Part shown: in pieces, positions 1 to 9,013 of the stretch
How positions within the stretch are numbered: position 1 is the stretch's first letter
Layout of the letters: the number at the start of each line of letters is the position of its first letter
NCBI RefSeq assembly: GCF_010728325.1
Contig: NZ_AP022570.1
Span: 5,146,001 to 5,210,000 of the forward strand
DNA from: Mycolicibacterium poriferae
GTDB lineage: Bacteria; Actinomycetota; Actinomycetes; Mycobacteriales; Mycobacteriaceae
Direction of reading: 5' to 3'
DNA: 64,000 nt
Program-made: the position numbers and the translations under genes
Notes under the pieces: model-generated
Seen by the model: only the letters and a program-made list of their open reading frames with translations
Told to the model about the DNA's origin: nothing
Databases searched by the model: none

Positions 1-161
1 TTCGGAAAGTAGCGCTACACCGCCGGAATGGCAGTCGCAGACCCGCGGTTGGTTCCAACATCTCATGGTCCAGATCGTTCTGAGCAAACCCCTCAGCCGA
101 CGCCCGGATCACACCACCAGACACCGACCGCGTGACGCGGCGGTGAAACCGAGAGGGTCTC

Positions 162-1889
162 ATGCCGCGTACGTCTACCGGTCGGGTCGCGGTTGCGGCG
201 GCTGCGATGAGTATCGGACTCACCGTGCCGTTCGCTGCCGGCGCGGCGCCCACTCCCCCCACCCCGGGTCACCTGTCCATCTCCTTGGGCGGCGAAGTCA
301 AACACCAGGAAGGCACCGCAACGGCCGTCTCGGTCGGCGCAGGAGCCGACGATTGGTCGTCGGAGAGCTCGGCCATCGCCAGGGGCGCCAACGCCAGGGC
401 GGAAGTGCGTGACGATCAGTCGGTCGCCGAAGCCACCGGCGACCGCGCCACCGCCGTGGTGACCGGAACGCGTAGCTGGGCCGTCGTGCGGGGAGCCGGC
501 GCCAGCGCGACCGTCGCCGGTTCGCACAACCGCGCCAGGGTCGAGGGAGACGGCGTCGCCGTCGGCATCAACGACGGGTCGCAGAACCGCATCGATGCCG
601 AGGGCTCCAATTTCGCGTTGGCAGTCCTGGGCTCGGGAAACGTCGTCGACTTCACGAACGTGCACGGCGGCAGTTACAGCGTGATCGGCCTGCACACGAT
701 CTCCTGCCGCAACGGCACTGTCGTGTGCTCCCCCTCACCCAACACCGGGGTGACCGGGCGTCGGACACTGGCGCTGGCACTCCTGACAACGCCTCGCGGG
801 CCGCTGTTCGGGCTGTTCGGCAACGGTGTCGATGCCGCGGCGGACTGCACCGGCGACGCGTGCAACGGCGGGCGCGGCGGACTCATCTGGGGTAACGGCG
901 GCACCGGCGCCAACGGTGGTTTCGGCGGTGCGGCCGGGTTGTTCGGTGTCGGCGGAGTGGGTGCGGCAGCCACCGCGACCACGGCGGCGGGCAACGGCGG
1001 TCAGGGCGGACTGCTGATCGGTGCCGGCGGCAACGGTGGCGCCGCCAATGCTGTCTTCACCACCGCAGGTGACGGCGGCGATGCCGGCCTGCTGGGCCGC
1101 GGCGGTGCCGGCGGCACGTCCACGGCGACGTTCGGCACCGGCGGTAACGGCGGTCAGGGTGGTCTCCTCGGCGGCAACGGCGGGCGGGGTGGCGACGCGA
1201 CCGGCAACCGCGGCACGGGCGGCGACGGCGGCGACGCCGTGGCCGCCGGGAGCGGTGGCGACGGCGGCTGCGGGTGCGGAGGCGGGTCCGCCGACTCCAC
1301 CCGTGGTGGGGACGGCGGCAAGGGCGGATCGCTGACCGGGCACGGGGGACGCGGCGGCGACGCGGTAGCCACCACCACGGCGATCGGCGGAAAGGGTGGT
1401 GCCGCCACCGGCACCGGCAACGGTGGGCGTGGCGGCGATGCGGTTGCCACCGATCCGGACTACGGCGTCGCCGTCGGCGGGGACGGCGGAAACGCCGGGC
1501 GCTACGGCGACGGCGGCGACGGGGGCACCGGCACCGGCACCTACGCCGGCATCGGCGGGGACGGCGGAGACGGCGGATCGCGCGCCGGGGACGGCGGAGA
1601 CGGCGGCCTGGGAGTCGGGGACGACGAGGACGGCATCGGCGGCGGCGGTGACGGCGGCGACGCGATCGGGACCGGTGACGGCGGGGACGGCGCCGACGGT
1701 CACGGCTGGTCGGGATCCGGCGGAGACGGCGGCGACGGCAACGGCCGTACCGGTGACGGCGGCGACGGTGGGGACGGCGACAGCCGCGACGGCACCGACG
1801 GCAGCTCGGGTGACAGCGCCGGCAGCTCGGGCGGCACCGCCGGCAGCTCGGGCGGCACCGCCGGCAGCTCGGGCGGCACCGCCGACTGA
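162..1889 (+). CDS. Secreted PGRS-like glycine-rich repeat protein
   Basis: A 575-residue protein. Residues 1 to about 28 look like a signal peptide ending in a run of Ala/Gly. Residues about 40-190 are a low-complexity Ala/Val/Asn segment with short repeats suggesting a beta-solenoid. From about residue 220 to 540 there is dense GGxGG/GGDGG repetition like the PGRS part of mycobacterial PE_PGRS proteins. The C-terminus has three copies of a seven-residue AGSSGGT unit. There is no PE domain at the N-terminus, so this is PGRS-like rather than PE_PGRS. A purine-rich GAGAGGG lies just before the ATG. The function is unknown; a surface or cell-wall role is inferred from the signal peptide and composition. 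Confidence 0.8.
   Translation: MPRTSTGRVAVAAAAMSIGLTVPFAAGAAPTPPTPGHLSISLGGEVKHQEGTATAVSVGAGADDWSSESSAIARGANARAEVRDDQSVAEATGDRATAVVTGTRSWAVVRGAGASATVAGSHNRARVEGDGVAVGINDGSQNRIDAEGSNFALAVLGSGNVVDFTNVHGGSYSVIGLHTISCRNGTVVCSPSPNTGVTGRRTLALALLTTPRGPLFGLFGNGVDAAADCTGDACNGGRGGLIWGNGGTGANGGFGGAAGLFGVGGVGAAATATTAAGNGGQGGLLIGAGGNGGAANAVFTTAGDGGDAGLLGRGGAGGTSTATFGTGGNGGQGGLLGGNGGRGGDATGNRGTGGDGGDAVAAGSGGDGGCGCGGGSADSTRGGDGGKGGSLTGHGGRGGDAVATTTAIGGKGGAATGTGNGGRGGDAVATDPDYGVAVGGDGGNAGRYGDGGDGGTGTGTYAGIGGDGGDGGSRAGDGGDGGLGVGDDEDGIGGGGDGGDAIGTGDGGDGADGHGWSGSGGDGGDGNGRTGDGGDGGDGDSRDGTDGSSGDSAGSSGGTAGSSGGTAGSSGGTAD
1838..1885 (+). repeat. 21-bp tandem repeat in the 3' end of the PGRS-like gene
   Basis: A 21-bp unit beginning GGCAGCTCGGGCGGC is repeated in tandem at the end of the gene, encoding AGSSGGT units. 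The copies are almost identical at the DNA level, which suggests recent slippage or expansion. Confidence 0.7.
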
Positions 1890-1899
1890 GCCGGCTGCG

Positions 1900-2535
1900 C
1901 TACTCCTGGTGCAGCACCGGGTCGGATTCCAGATGGGTCAGCCCGTTCCAGCACAGGTTCACCAGATGTGCGGCCACCACCTCCTTCTTCGGCTCCCGCA
2001 CGTCGAGCCACCACTGCGCGGTCATCGACACCGAGCCGACCAGCGCCTGGGCGTACAGCGGGGCCAGGTCGGGGTCCAGGCCGCGCCGGGAGAAGTCGCC
2101 GGCCAGGATCGAGGCCACCTGGCTGACCGCGTCGTTGAGCAGGGTCGAATAGGTGCCCGAGGTGATGCTGGCCGGGGAGTCCCGGATCAGGATGCGGAAG
2201 CCGTCGGTGTGCTGTTCGACGTAGGTCAGTAGTGCCAGGGCCACCCGTTCGACGCGCACCCGCGACCGGTTGTTGGTCAGCGAGGACGTGATGCCGTCGA
2301 GCAGCGCGGACATCTCCCGGTCCACGACCACGGCGTAGAGACCCTCTTTGCCGCCGAAGTGCTCGTAGACGACCGGTTTGGAGACGTTGGCCCGCAACGC
2401 GATCTCCTCGATCGAGGTGCCGTCGTAGCCCCGCTCGGCGAACAACGACTTGGCGATCTCGATGAGCTGCTGGCGACGTTCACTACCGGTCATCCGGGCA
2501 CGTGGAGCGCGCACCTCTTTCTCGGACCCAGCCAC
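1900..2535 (-). CDS. TetR family transcriptional regulator (Rv1019-like)
   Basis: The N-terminal helix-turn-helix is clear: the segment from RRQQLIEIAKSLFAERGY to VSKPVVYEHFGGKEGLY has the usual TetR pattern. The remainder is a ligand-binding domain rich in helices. It lies next to tRNA-Gln and glmU, as the TetR gene Rv1019 does in M. tuberculosis (recalled synteny). The chosen GTG at 2535 follows GGAG; an ATG at 2493 starting MTGSERR is an alternative and still keeps the whole domain. Open reading continues far upstream but runs antisense through glmU and is not used. The ligand and regulon are unknown. Confidence 0.85.
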   Translation of the reverse strand: MAGSEKEVRAPRARMTGSERRQQLIEIAKSLFAERGYDGTSIEEIALRANVSKPVVYEHFGGKEGLYAVVVDREMSALLDGITSSLTNNRSRVRVERVALALLTYVEQHTDGFRILIRDSPASITSGTYSTLLNDAVSQVASILAGDFSRRGLDPDLAPLYAQALVGSVSMTAQWWLDVREPKKEVVAAHLVNLCWNGLTHLESDPVLHQE

Positions 2536-2579
2536 GGGCTCCAGATTAGTTGCTTCGACTAGAGTCTCTGGGTGATCGG

Positions 2580-2651
2580 TCCGTCGTGGTGTAATCGGCA
2601 GCACCTCTGATTTTGGTTCAGATAGTTCAGGTTCGAGTCCTGGCGACGGAG
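2580..2651 (+). tRNA. tRNA-Gln (anticodon TTG)
   Basis: A complete cloverleaf can be folded. The 7-bp acceptor stem pairs TCCGTCG with CGACGGA. The anticodon stem TCTGA/TCAGA encloses a 7-base loop with TTG, reading CAA codons. The T arm carries GTTCGAGTCC. No encoded CCA follows directly (the next bases are CA). Confidence 0.95.
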
Positions 2652-2656
2652 CAGTG

Positions 2657-2730
2657 ACCGCGGCGACCGTGCGCGGAATGCCGGCGCTGACCGGCGCGTC
2701 GGGGGACAAACACGCACGCTCGCCGGGAAC
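2657..2730 (+). repeat. Interspersed ~70-bp repeat, copy 1 (diverged)
   Basis: This stretch between tRNA-Gln and glmU resembles the elements at 15693-15763 and 18231-18304. Shared landmarks, in order, are CGGCGA(C/G)CG, GCGCGGAATGCC, a GC-rich centre, and ACACGC(A/G)CGCTCGC. The ends are rough inverted complements of each other, so it could fold as a hairpin. It is the least conserved copy. By eye only; no alignment score was computed. Confidence 0.55.
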
Positions 2731-2751
2731 TGGACCGCGGGAAGGACTGTG

Positions 2752-4218
2752 ATGAGTGAGGCCGCCGTCCTGATTCTCGCTGCAGGAGCGGGCACCCGGA
2801 TGAAGTCCGACACCCCCAAGGTGCTGCACACCCTGGCCGGGCGCAGCATGCTCGCCCATTCGCTGCACGCGGTGACGAAGGTGGCGCCGCGCCACCTGGT
2901 GGTCGTCGCGGGCCGCGACCGGGAACGCGTGGCGCCCGCCGCCCTCGACATCGGCAGGGACCTGGGCCGCGACGTGCAGATCGCCGTGCAGGAAGAGCAG
3001 CTGGGCACAGGTCACGCCGTGGTCTGCGGGCTCAGCGCGCTGCCCGAGGACTTCACCGGGGTCGTCGTCGTGACCGCGGGGGACGTACCGCTGCTCGACG
3101 CCGCGACCCTGGCCGAGCTGGTGGCCACCCACAGCGCCGAAGCGGCGCTGGTCACGGTGCTGACCACCACCCTGCCCGACCCGACCGGCTACGGCCGGGT
3201 GCTGCGCACCCAGGACGGCGACGTCATCGGCATCGTCGAACAGGCAGACGCCACCCCGTCGCAGCAGGCGATCACCGAGGTCAACGCCGGGGTGTACGCC
3301 TTCGACATCGCTGCGCTGCGCTCGGCGCTGAGCCGGCTGAGCGCCGACAACGCCCAGCACGAGTTGTACCTGACCGACGTCATCGCGATCGTGCGCGCCG
3401 ACGGTCACCTGGTGCGCGCCCACCACGTCGACGACGCCTCGCTGGTCGCCGGCGTCAACGACCGTGTGCAGCTGTCCGAGCTGGCGGCCGAACTGAACCG
3501 GCGCCTGGTGGCGGCCCATCAACGCAACGGGGTGACGGTCATCGACCCGGCCTCGACGTGGATCGACGTCGACGTCATGATCGGCCGCGACACCGTCGTG
3601 CGGCCCGGCACCCAGCTGCTCGGCGGCACCCGCATAGGGTCGCGCTGCGACATCGGCCCGGACACGACGCTGACGGACGTGACGGTCGGCGACGCCGCCG
3701 AGGTCGTACGCACCCACGCCACGTCGGCGGAGATCGGTGACGAGGCCACCGTCGGCCCCTTCACCTACCTGCGCCCCGGCAGCAAGCTGGGCAGCGCCGG
3801 CAAGCTCGGCGCGTTCGTCGAGACCAAGAACGCCGCGATCGGCGCCGGCAGCAAGGTGCCGCACCTGACCTACGTCGGCGACGCCGACATCGGTGAACAC
3901 AGCAACATCGGCGCCTCCAGCGTCTTCGTCAACTACGACGGGGAGACGAAGTCGCGCACCACGATCGGCTCGCATGTGCGGACCGGCTCGGACACCATGT
4001 TCGTCGCCCCGGTCACGGTCGGCGACGGCGCCTACACCGGCGCGGGCACCGTGATCCGCGACGACGTGCCGCCCGGGGCGCTGGCCGTGTCGGCGGGCCC
4101 GCAACGCAACATCGAAGGCTGGGTGCAGCGCAGACGCCCGGGCAGCGCCGCGGCCGAAGCTGCTCGACTGGCCGCCGAACGGGCCGCGGACACCGCCTCG
4201 TCTGAGGGCGAGAGCTAG
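2752..4218 (+). CDS. glmU: Bifunctional GlmU: glucosamine-1-phosphate N-acetyltransferase / GlcNAc-1-phosphate uridyltransferase
   Basis: Makes UDP-GlcNAc for peptidoglycan and arabinogalactan linker. The N-terminal nucleotidyltransferase motif [18 protein letters not shown] is at residues about 9-27. The middle contains GHAV and NAGVYAFD. The C-terminal half is a left-handed beta-helix of hexapeptide repeats with the acetyltransferase segment [20 protein letters not shown]. At 488 residues it has full family length. The ATG at 2752 is chosen because GAAGGA sits six bases upstream; the GTG one codon earlier is too close to it. It is a cytoplasmic and normally essential enzyme. Confidence 0.97.
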   Translation: MSEAAVLILAAGAGTRMKSDTPKVLHTLAGRSMLAHSLHAVTKVAPRHLVVVAGRDRERVAPAALDIGRDLGRDVQIAVQEEQLGTGHAVVCGLSALPEDFTGVVVVTAGDVPLLDAATLAELVATHSAEAALVTVLTTTLPDPTGYGRVLRTQDGDVIGIVEQADATPSQQAITEVNAGVYAFDIAALRSALSRLSADNAQHELYLTDVIAIVRADGHLVRAHHVDDASLVAGVNDRVQLSELAAELNRRLVAAHQRNGVTVIDPASTWIDVDVMIGRDTVVRPGTQLLGGTRIGSRCDIGPDTTLTDVTVGDAAEVVRTHATSAEIGDEATVGPFTYLRPGSKLGSAGKLGAFVETKNAAIGAGSKVPHLTYVGDADIGEHSNIGASSVFVNYDGETKSRTTIGSHVRTGSDTMFVAPVTVGDGAYTGAGTVIRDDVPPGALAVSAGPQRNIEGWVQRRRPGSAAAEAARLAAERAADTASSEGES

Positions 4219-4273
4219 ACGGCCTCCCCCGGCGGCGAGAGCTCACCGCCACCCTTGACCGCCGGCGCGGAAG

Positions 4274-5647
4274 CTAGACGACGTCGGGACGGCGCCAGCG
4301 GCCGGCCAGCGCCTCCTCGGTGGCCAGCGCCAACCCCTCGAGCATCTCCCGCTCGGCGGGGTCGAAGTCCTGACCGGCGACGGTGCGTCGCATCCGGGTC
4401 AGCTGGTTGTCGATGGCCGAGTGATGCCGCGAGCCTGCACACCAGGCCAGATCACGCAGCAGCCGGGTGATGGCCGCGAGTACCGCGGCGTCCTCGGCGC
4501 CGTAATGGCGCGGCTGGGTCACCGCCTCGTCGAGCAGCTCAGCCAGGTGCGGACCCTCGACCACCACCCGCACCACGTCGTCGTCATCGCAATACACGGA
4601 GGGGCCGAGCCGACGGTCGGCCAGCCGGCACAGCAGCGCCGACAGGTGACCGATGCCGTGCACCGCCGTGGTCGGATCGTTGATACCGGGCGAGAGCGCC
4701 TTGACCACCACGTCGGTCAACTGCCGCACCGCGTAGCCGATGTCCTGCACCGGCGTGCGCTCGTCGCCGACCCGCACCGCATCGGTCACACAGTCGCGCA
4801 CCGCCGAAAGGTCGTCGTCGTCGAGGCGTCCACCGCCGGCCGCCCACACCAGCGCCACCGGGGTGCCCTGGACCACCCAGTCCCCGGGCTTGCGTTGCAG
4901 CGCGACGACCGCCCCGGCGTCGGCCGCGGCGCCGACCACGGGTTGGGCGTCGACCCCGGTGAGGAAACCCGTCCCGCTGCCGGCGACCGGCACCGCGTCC
5001 CGGGGCGGCGCGGGCGCCGAATGGTTGTCAGACGATTCGTCCAGCTGCTCGAGGCTGGCCTCGGCGTTGCGCAGGGCTTCGTTGAGCACCGAGCCGAGCA
5101 GCGTCTCCACCCGGATGAGCCGCACCAGATGCCCGAGGAACAGCACCAACGTGATCACGCTGATCACCGCGAGCAGAAAGCCGACCGTCACCGAGATCTG
5201 CGGCACGAACACCGTGCCGCCGTTGTCGCTGTCGCGCACGGTCCGCAGCACCGTCAACGCGTAGGCGAAAGTAGCCACGAACAGCCCGAGCGTGCGCTGC
5301 ACGAACCTGTCCCGGGCGAAGGTGCGCAACAGCCGCGGCGAGAACTGGCTGCTGGCCAGCTGCAACGTCACCAGGGTCAGCGAGAACGTCAGCGACGTCA
5401 CCGTCATCACCGAGCCGGCGATGGCTGCCAGCAGGTCGCGCGCCGCCGCGGGGCCCCCGCCGAAGATCCACCTCGAGACCTCCGCGGGCATCGCACCGTC
5501 GAGCATCTGATCGAGCTCGGGCAGCAGCAGACCGGCGACGATGGCCACCGCGATGGCCATCGTCGGCACCGGCCACAGCCGGGTCCGGATCGCGTCGAGC
5601 ATCCACGTTCTGCGGCGGTTGACCGCCGACCAGACGCGCACCTGCAT
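4274..5647 (-). CDS. DUF2254 family membrane protein
   Basis: About 457 residues. The N-terminal half has four likely membrane spans, around WPVPTMAIAVAIVAGLLL, the AIAGSVMTVTSLTFSLTLVTLQ segment, FVATFAYALTVLRTV and VGFLLAVISVITLVLFLGHLV. A soluble C-terminal half follows. The SQFSPRLLRTFARDRFVQRTLGLF stretch is typical of DUF2254. The start is uncertain: ATG at 5647 lies only two bases after GGAGG, whereas GTG at 5641 has eight bases of spacing. It is convergent with glmU and divergent from prs. The function is not established; a channel-like or transport role is speculative. Confidence 0.8.
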   Translation of the reverse strand: MQVRVWSAVNRRRTWMLDAIRTRLWPVPTMAIAVAIVAGLLLPELDQMLDGAMPAEVSRWIFGGGPAAARDLLAAIAGSVMTVTSLTFSLTLVTLQLASSQFSPRLLRTFARDRFVQRTLGLFVATFAYALTVLRTVRDSDNGGTVFVPQISVTVGFLLAVISVITLVLFLGHLVRLIRVETLLGSVLNEALRNAEASLEQLDESSDNHSAPAPPRDAVPVAGSGTGFLTGVDAQPVVGAAADAGAVVALQRKPGDWVVQGTPVALVWAAGGGRLDDDDLSAVRDCVTDAVRVGDERTPVQDIGYAVRQLTDVVVKALSPGINDPTTAVHGIGHLSALLCRLADRRLGPSVYCDDDDVVRVVVEGPHLAELLDEAVTQPRHYGAEDAAVLAAITRLLRDLAWCAGSRHHSAIDNQLTRMRRTVAGQDFDPAEREMLEGLALATEEALAGRWRRPDVV

Positions 5648-5805
5648 CACCTCCGCGGGACGGCCGCTCGGCATCGTTCCCGTAGAGAGGCTACCGACTG
5701 GTAGCGTGCGGTCGCCGGATGTTGGCATTCCGGTAACCCGCCAGCGTATGTGTGTACGCGCTACGTACGATGGCCCCGTACAAATCACCGAGCCGAGGGC
5801 AGCCC

Positions 5806-6786
5806 GTGAGCCACGACTGGACTGACAACCGCAAGAACCTGATGCTGTTCTCGGGTCGCGCGCATCCCGAACTGGCCGAGCAGGTCGCCAAGGAACTCGA
5901 CGTTCCGGTCACCGCCCAAACGGCCCGGGATTTCGCCAACGGCGAGATCTTCGTCCGCTTCGACGAATCCGTGCGCGGATGTGACGCGTTCGTGCTGCAG
6001 AGCCACCCCTGGCCGCTGAACCAGTGGCTGATGGAACAGCTGCTGATGATCGACGCACTCAAGCGCGGCAGCGCCAAGCGCATCACCGCGATCCTGCCGT
6101 TCTACCCCTACGCCCGCCAGGACAAGAAGCACCGCGGCCGCGAACCGATCTCGGCGCGGCTGGTCGCCGACCTGCTCAAGACGGCCGGCGCCGACCGCAT
6201 CGTGACCGTCGATCTGCACACCGACCAGATCCAGGGTTTCTTCGACGGCCCGGTCGACCACATGCGCGCCCAGAAACTGCTGACCGGCTACATCGCCGAG
6301 AACTACGCCGACCACGACATGGTCGTCGTCTCCCCCGACTCCGGCCGGGTGCGGGTGGCCGAGAAGTGGGCCGACTCGCTGGGCGGTGTGCCGCTGGCGT
6401 TCATCCACAAGACCCGTGACCCGCTGGTGCCCAACCAGGTCAAGTCCAACCGCGTCGTCGGTGACGTGGCAGGCAAGACGTGCATCCTGACCGACGACAT
6501 GATCGACACCGGCGGCACGATCGCCGGGGCGGTGCGGCTGCTCAAGGCCGACGGCGCGGCTGATGTCGTCATCGCCGCCACCCACGGGGTGCTGTCCGAC
6601 CCGGCGCCGCAGCGCCTCGCCGACAGCGGCGCCCGCGAGGTCATCGTCACCAACACGCTGCCGATCAGCGAAGACAAGATGTTCCCGCAGCTCACGGTCC
6701 TGTCGATCGCGCCGCTGCTGGCCAACACCATTCGCGCGGTGTTCGAGAACGGTTCGGTGACAGGGCTTTTCGACGGCTCGGCCTGA
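5806..6786 (+). CDS. prs: Ribose-phosphate pyrophosphokinase
   Basis: Makes PRPP from ribose 5-phosphate and ATP for nucleotides, His/Trp and, in mycobacteria, decaprenylphosphoryl-arabinose. Seen motifs are DLHTDQIQGFF (about residue 130), the VVSPDSG segment and the PRPP loop ILTDDMIDTGGTI near residue 225. The GTG at 5806 gives 326 residues, the length I recall for M. tuberculosis PrsA; GAGGG precedes it. The extended ATG at 5752 adds residues with no family support. It heads a plus-strand run with arsC and lpqT. Confidence 0.96.
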   Translation: MSHDWTDNRKNLMLFSGRAHPELAEQVAKELDVPVTAQTARDFANGEIFVRFDESVRGCDAFVLQSHPWPLNQWLMEQLLMIDALKRGSAKRITAILPFYPYARQDKKHRGREPISARLVADLLKTAGADRIVTVDLHTDQIQGFFDGPVDHMRAQKLLTGYIAENYADHDMVVVSPDSGRVRVAEKWADSLGGVPLAFIHKTRDPLVPNQVKSNRVVGDVAGKTCILTDDMIDTGGTIAGAVRLLKADGAADVVIAATHGVLSDPAPQRLADSGAREVIVTNTLPISEDKMFPQLTVLSIAPLLANTIRAVFENGSVTGLFDGSA

Positions 6787-6816
6787 CGAACCCGACGAGC
6801 GCTCGCGCGAGGAGAC

Positions 6817-7161
6817 ATGATGACGGCGCGGATCTACCACAACCCGAAGTGCTCGACGTCGCGTAAGACCCTGGAGTTGTTGCGCGACAACGGTGTCGAG
6901 CCCGAGGTCGTGCTGTATCTGAAGAACCCGCCGTCGCGTGCCGAGCTCGAGACACTGATCGCCGACGCCGGCATCGACGTGCGCACCGCGGTGCGTAAGC
7001 GCGAATCGCTCTACAGCGATCTGGGCCTGGCCGACGCGTCCGACGACCAGCTGCTCGACGCGATGGCCGAGAACCCGATCCTGATCGAGCGCCCTTTCGT
7101 GGTGACCGACAACGGCACCCGGCTCGCCCGCCCCCTCGACAACGTCCGCGAGATCCTGTGA
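6817..7161 (+). CDS. arsC: ArsC-family arsenate reductase (glutaredoxin-dependent type)
   Basis: A thioredoxin-fold protein of about 114 residues. The N-terminal IYHNPKCSTSRKTLELL holds the single catalytic Cys of the glutaredoxin-coupled ArsC family, and the C-terminal part has the conserved RPFVVTDNGTRLARP block. Two tandem ATG codons (6817 and 6820) follow AGGAG. The stop overlaps the lpqT start as GTGA, so the two are probably translated together. No arsR or arsB lies beside it, so a housekeeping ArsC/YffB-like reductase role is also possible. Confidence 0.85.
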   Translation: MMTARIYHNPKCSTSRKTLELLRDNGVEPEVVLYLKNPPSRAELETLIADAGIDVRTAVRKRESLYSDLGLADASDDQLLDAMAENPILIERPFVVTDNGTRLARPLDNVREIL

Positions 7162-7820
7162 CGCTGCGGTGGGCGCTGGCGGCCGCGCTGGGGGCGCTGG
7201 TGGTCTCCGGGTGTGCGACCGAGGCACCGGACTACCAGTCGGTGTGGTCGTCACCCAGCGCGGCGCCGGCCGCCCCGGCGCCGGACCTGGTTCCGCTGTC
7301 CAAGTACCTCGAAGACTCCGGGGTCGTCGGGCAGCCGGTGTCGCCGGAGATGCTCGAGGACCTGACGGTGTCGATGCCGACCCCCGCGGGCTGGCAGCCC
7401 TACCAGGACAGCAGCCTTTCGCCGGGCACCCGGATGATCGCCAAGGGCAACACCTACCCGACGGCGATGCTGATGGTGTTCGAACTCGACGGGGAGTTCG
7501 ACGTCGCCGAGGCTCTGACCCATGCCGACGACGACGCCCAGATGTCGCAGAACTTCCGGATGCTCAATTCCTCCACCAAGGACTACAAGGGCTTCCCGTC
7601 GACGATGATCGAGGGCAGCTACGACCTGGCCGGCAACCGCATGCACACCTACAACCGGGTCGTCATCGCCACCGGAGCGCCCCCGGCGCGCAAACGCTAC
7701 CTGGTCCAGTTCACGGTCACCGGCTACGCCGAACAGGCCGTCGCCGACGCCCCCGACATGGAGAAGATCATCGAGGGCTTCACCGTCTCGGTGCCCGGCG
7801 CCGCACCCGCAACCCGGTGA
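7158..7820 (+). CDS. lpqT: LpqT-like lipoprotein
   Basis: A 220-residue lipoprotein. The signal peptide ends in the lipobox VSGC with Cys19, so it should be acylated and anchored outside the cytoplasmic membrane. The mature part carries the LpqN/LpqT fold seen as a PAGWQPYQDSSLSPGTRMI segment and a C-terminal YAEQAV...IIEGFTV. The GTG overlaps the arsC stop. It sits between prs and rplY, as lpqT does in M. tuberculosis. LpqN-type proteins have been linked to cell-envelope processes; the specific role here is not known. Confidence 0.88.
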   Translation: MTLRWALAAALGALVVSGCATEAPDYQSVWSSPSAAPAAPAPDLVPLSKYLEDSGVVGQPVSPEMLEDLTVSMPTPAGWQPYQDSSLSPGTRMIAKGNTYPTAMLMVFELDGEFDVAEALTHADDDAQMSQNFRMLNSSTKDYKGFPSTMIEGSYDLAGNRMHTYNRVVIATGAPPARKRYLVQFTVTGYAEQAVADAPDMEKIIEGFTVSVPGAAPATR

Positions 7821-7856
7821 ACCGCGCCTCCCGGCAGTAGCCTCCGCTGGACCGAG

Positions 7857-7895
7857 CGGGGACGACGAGGTCGGACTTCGTCATCGTCGCCCCGG
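7857..7895 (+). terminator. Imperfect hairpin after lpqT
   Basis: CGGGGACGACGA and TCATCGTCGCCCCG form a stem with one bulge and a short loop, 36 bases after the lpqT stop. There is no T tract, as is usual in mycobacteria. Confidence 0.45.
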
Positions 7896-7989
7896 GGCTG
7901 TGCACTGATCCGACCGGCCGGCCACCCCGTCGGCTGTCCGGCCGGACGCCCGGCCGCCGACTTCACCGACCGGCGTTAGGGTGATGCCC

Positions 7990-8871
7990 ATGACCGAGTG
8001 GACCGCCGCCGATCTGCCCTCCTTCGCCGGCCGCACCGTCATCGTCACCGGCGCGAACAGCGGCCTCGGGCTCATCACCGCCCGCGAACTGACCCGCGCC
8101 GGCGCCCGGACCATTCTCGCGGTACGCAACGTCGACAAGGGCACCGCGGCCGCCGCGGACATGTCCGGCGACGTCGAGGTACGCCGGCTGGACCTGCAGG
8201 ACCTGTCGTCGATCCGGGATTTCGCGGAAGGCTTCACGCTCTCCGGCGACAGGGTCGACGTGCTGGTCAACAATGCCGGCATCATGGCGGTGCCCTACGC
8301 CCTGACCGCCGACGGTTTCGAGAGCCAGATCGGCACCAACCACCTCGGTCACTTCGCGCTGACCAACATGCTGCTGCCCGTCATCACCGACCGGGTGGTC
8401 ACCGTGTCCTCGATGATGCATCTGTTCGGCTACATCAGCTTGACCGACCTGAACTGGAAGTCGCGGCCCTACCTCGCCTGGCCCGCCTACGGTCAGTCCA
8501 AGCTGGCGAACCTGCTGTTCACCAGCGAACTGCAGCGCCGACTCTCCGCGGCGGGGTCACCGCTGAAGGCGCATGCCGCCCATCCCGGCTATTCGGCGAC
8601 GAACCTGCAGGGACACACCGGCAGCCGGTGGGGCTCCCGGATGGCCGGCCTCGGCAACAAGGTGATGGCCACCGACGCCGACTTCGGCGCCCGCCAGACG
8701 CTTTATGCGGTGTCCGCTGAACTGCCGGGCGACAGCTTCATCGGCCCGAGGTTCGCCATGCGGGGACCGACCGGCCCGTCCCCGCGTAGCCCGCTGGCCC
8801 GCAGGCAGTCCACGGCGCGGGCGCTGTGGACACTGTCCGAGCAGCTCACCGCCACCGAATTTCCGCTCTGA
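7990..8871 (+). CDS. Short-chain dehydrogenase/reductase
   Basis: A classical Rossmann-fold SDR of 293 residues. VTGANSGLGLITA near residue 17 is the TGxxxGxG cofactor motif. NNAG lies near residue 90, catalytic Ser is in VTVSSMM, and Tyr/Lys are in YGQSK. The lack of an acidic residue right after the second beta-strand (AVRNVDK) favours NADP(H) over NAD(H), an inference. The ATG at 7990 is chosen over in-frame GTG 7981 and ATG 7984 because AGGG lies about eight bases upstream. The substrate is unknown; the homologues often include oxidoreductases of retinol/WW-domain type. Confidence 0.88.
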   Translation: MTEWTAADLPSFAGRTVIVTGANSGLGLITARELTRAGARTILAVRNVDKGTAAAADMSGDVEVRRLDLQDLSSIRDFAEGFTLSGDRVDVLVNNAGIMAVPYALTADGFESQIGTNHLGHFALTNMLLPVITDRVVTVSSMMHLFGYISLTDLNWKSRPYLAWPAYGQSKLANLLFTSELQRRLSAAGSPLKAHAAHPGYSATNLQGHTGSRWGSRMAGLGNKVMATDADFGARQTLYAVSAELPGDSFIGPRFAMRGPTGPSPRSPLARRQSTARALWTLSEQLTATEFPL

Positions 8872-9013
8872 GCTCGTCGTGCGCTACCCTGGCTGGCGCG
8901 TCACGGCGAGGGTGGCCTGCTGAGCAGGGCCGCCGTTATCGACGGGATACCGCATCTTCGGTGCGCACCCTGGCCGTGCCTGACCAATCGAGCAACGGCA
9001 CGCTAGGAGAACC

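Noticed and set aside
735..1703. Long minus-strand frame within the PGRS-like gene
   Set aside because: It is a mirror of the repeats, rich in Ala/Gly/Val and without any domain.
850..1880. CRISPR-like periodicity
   Set aside because: The repeats are coding GGxGG units with no constant-length unique spacers.
2536..4104. N-terminal extension of the tetR reading frame
   Set aside because: It runs antisense through glmU, has low-complexity His/Gly/Arg content, and crosses tRNA-Gln.
4421..5704. Plus-strand 427-residue frame
   Set aside because: Antisense to the DUF2254 gene, which has real membrane spans.
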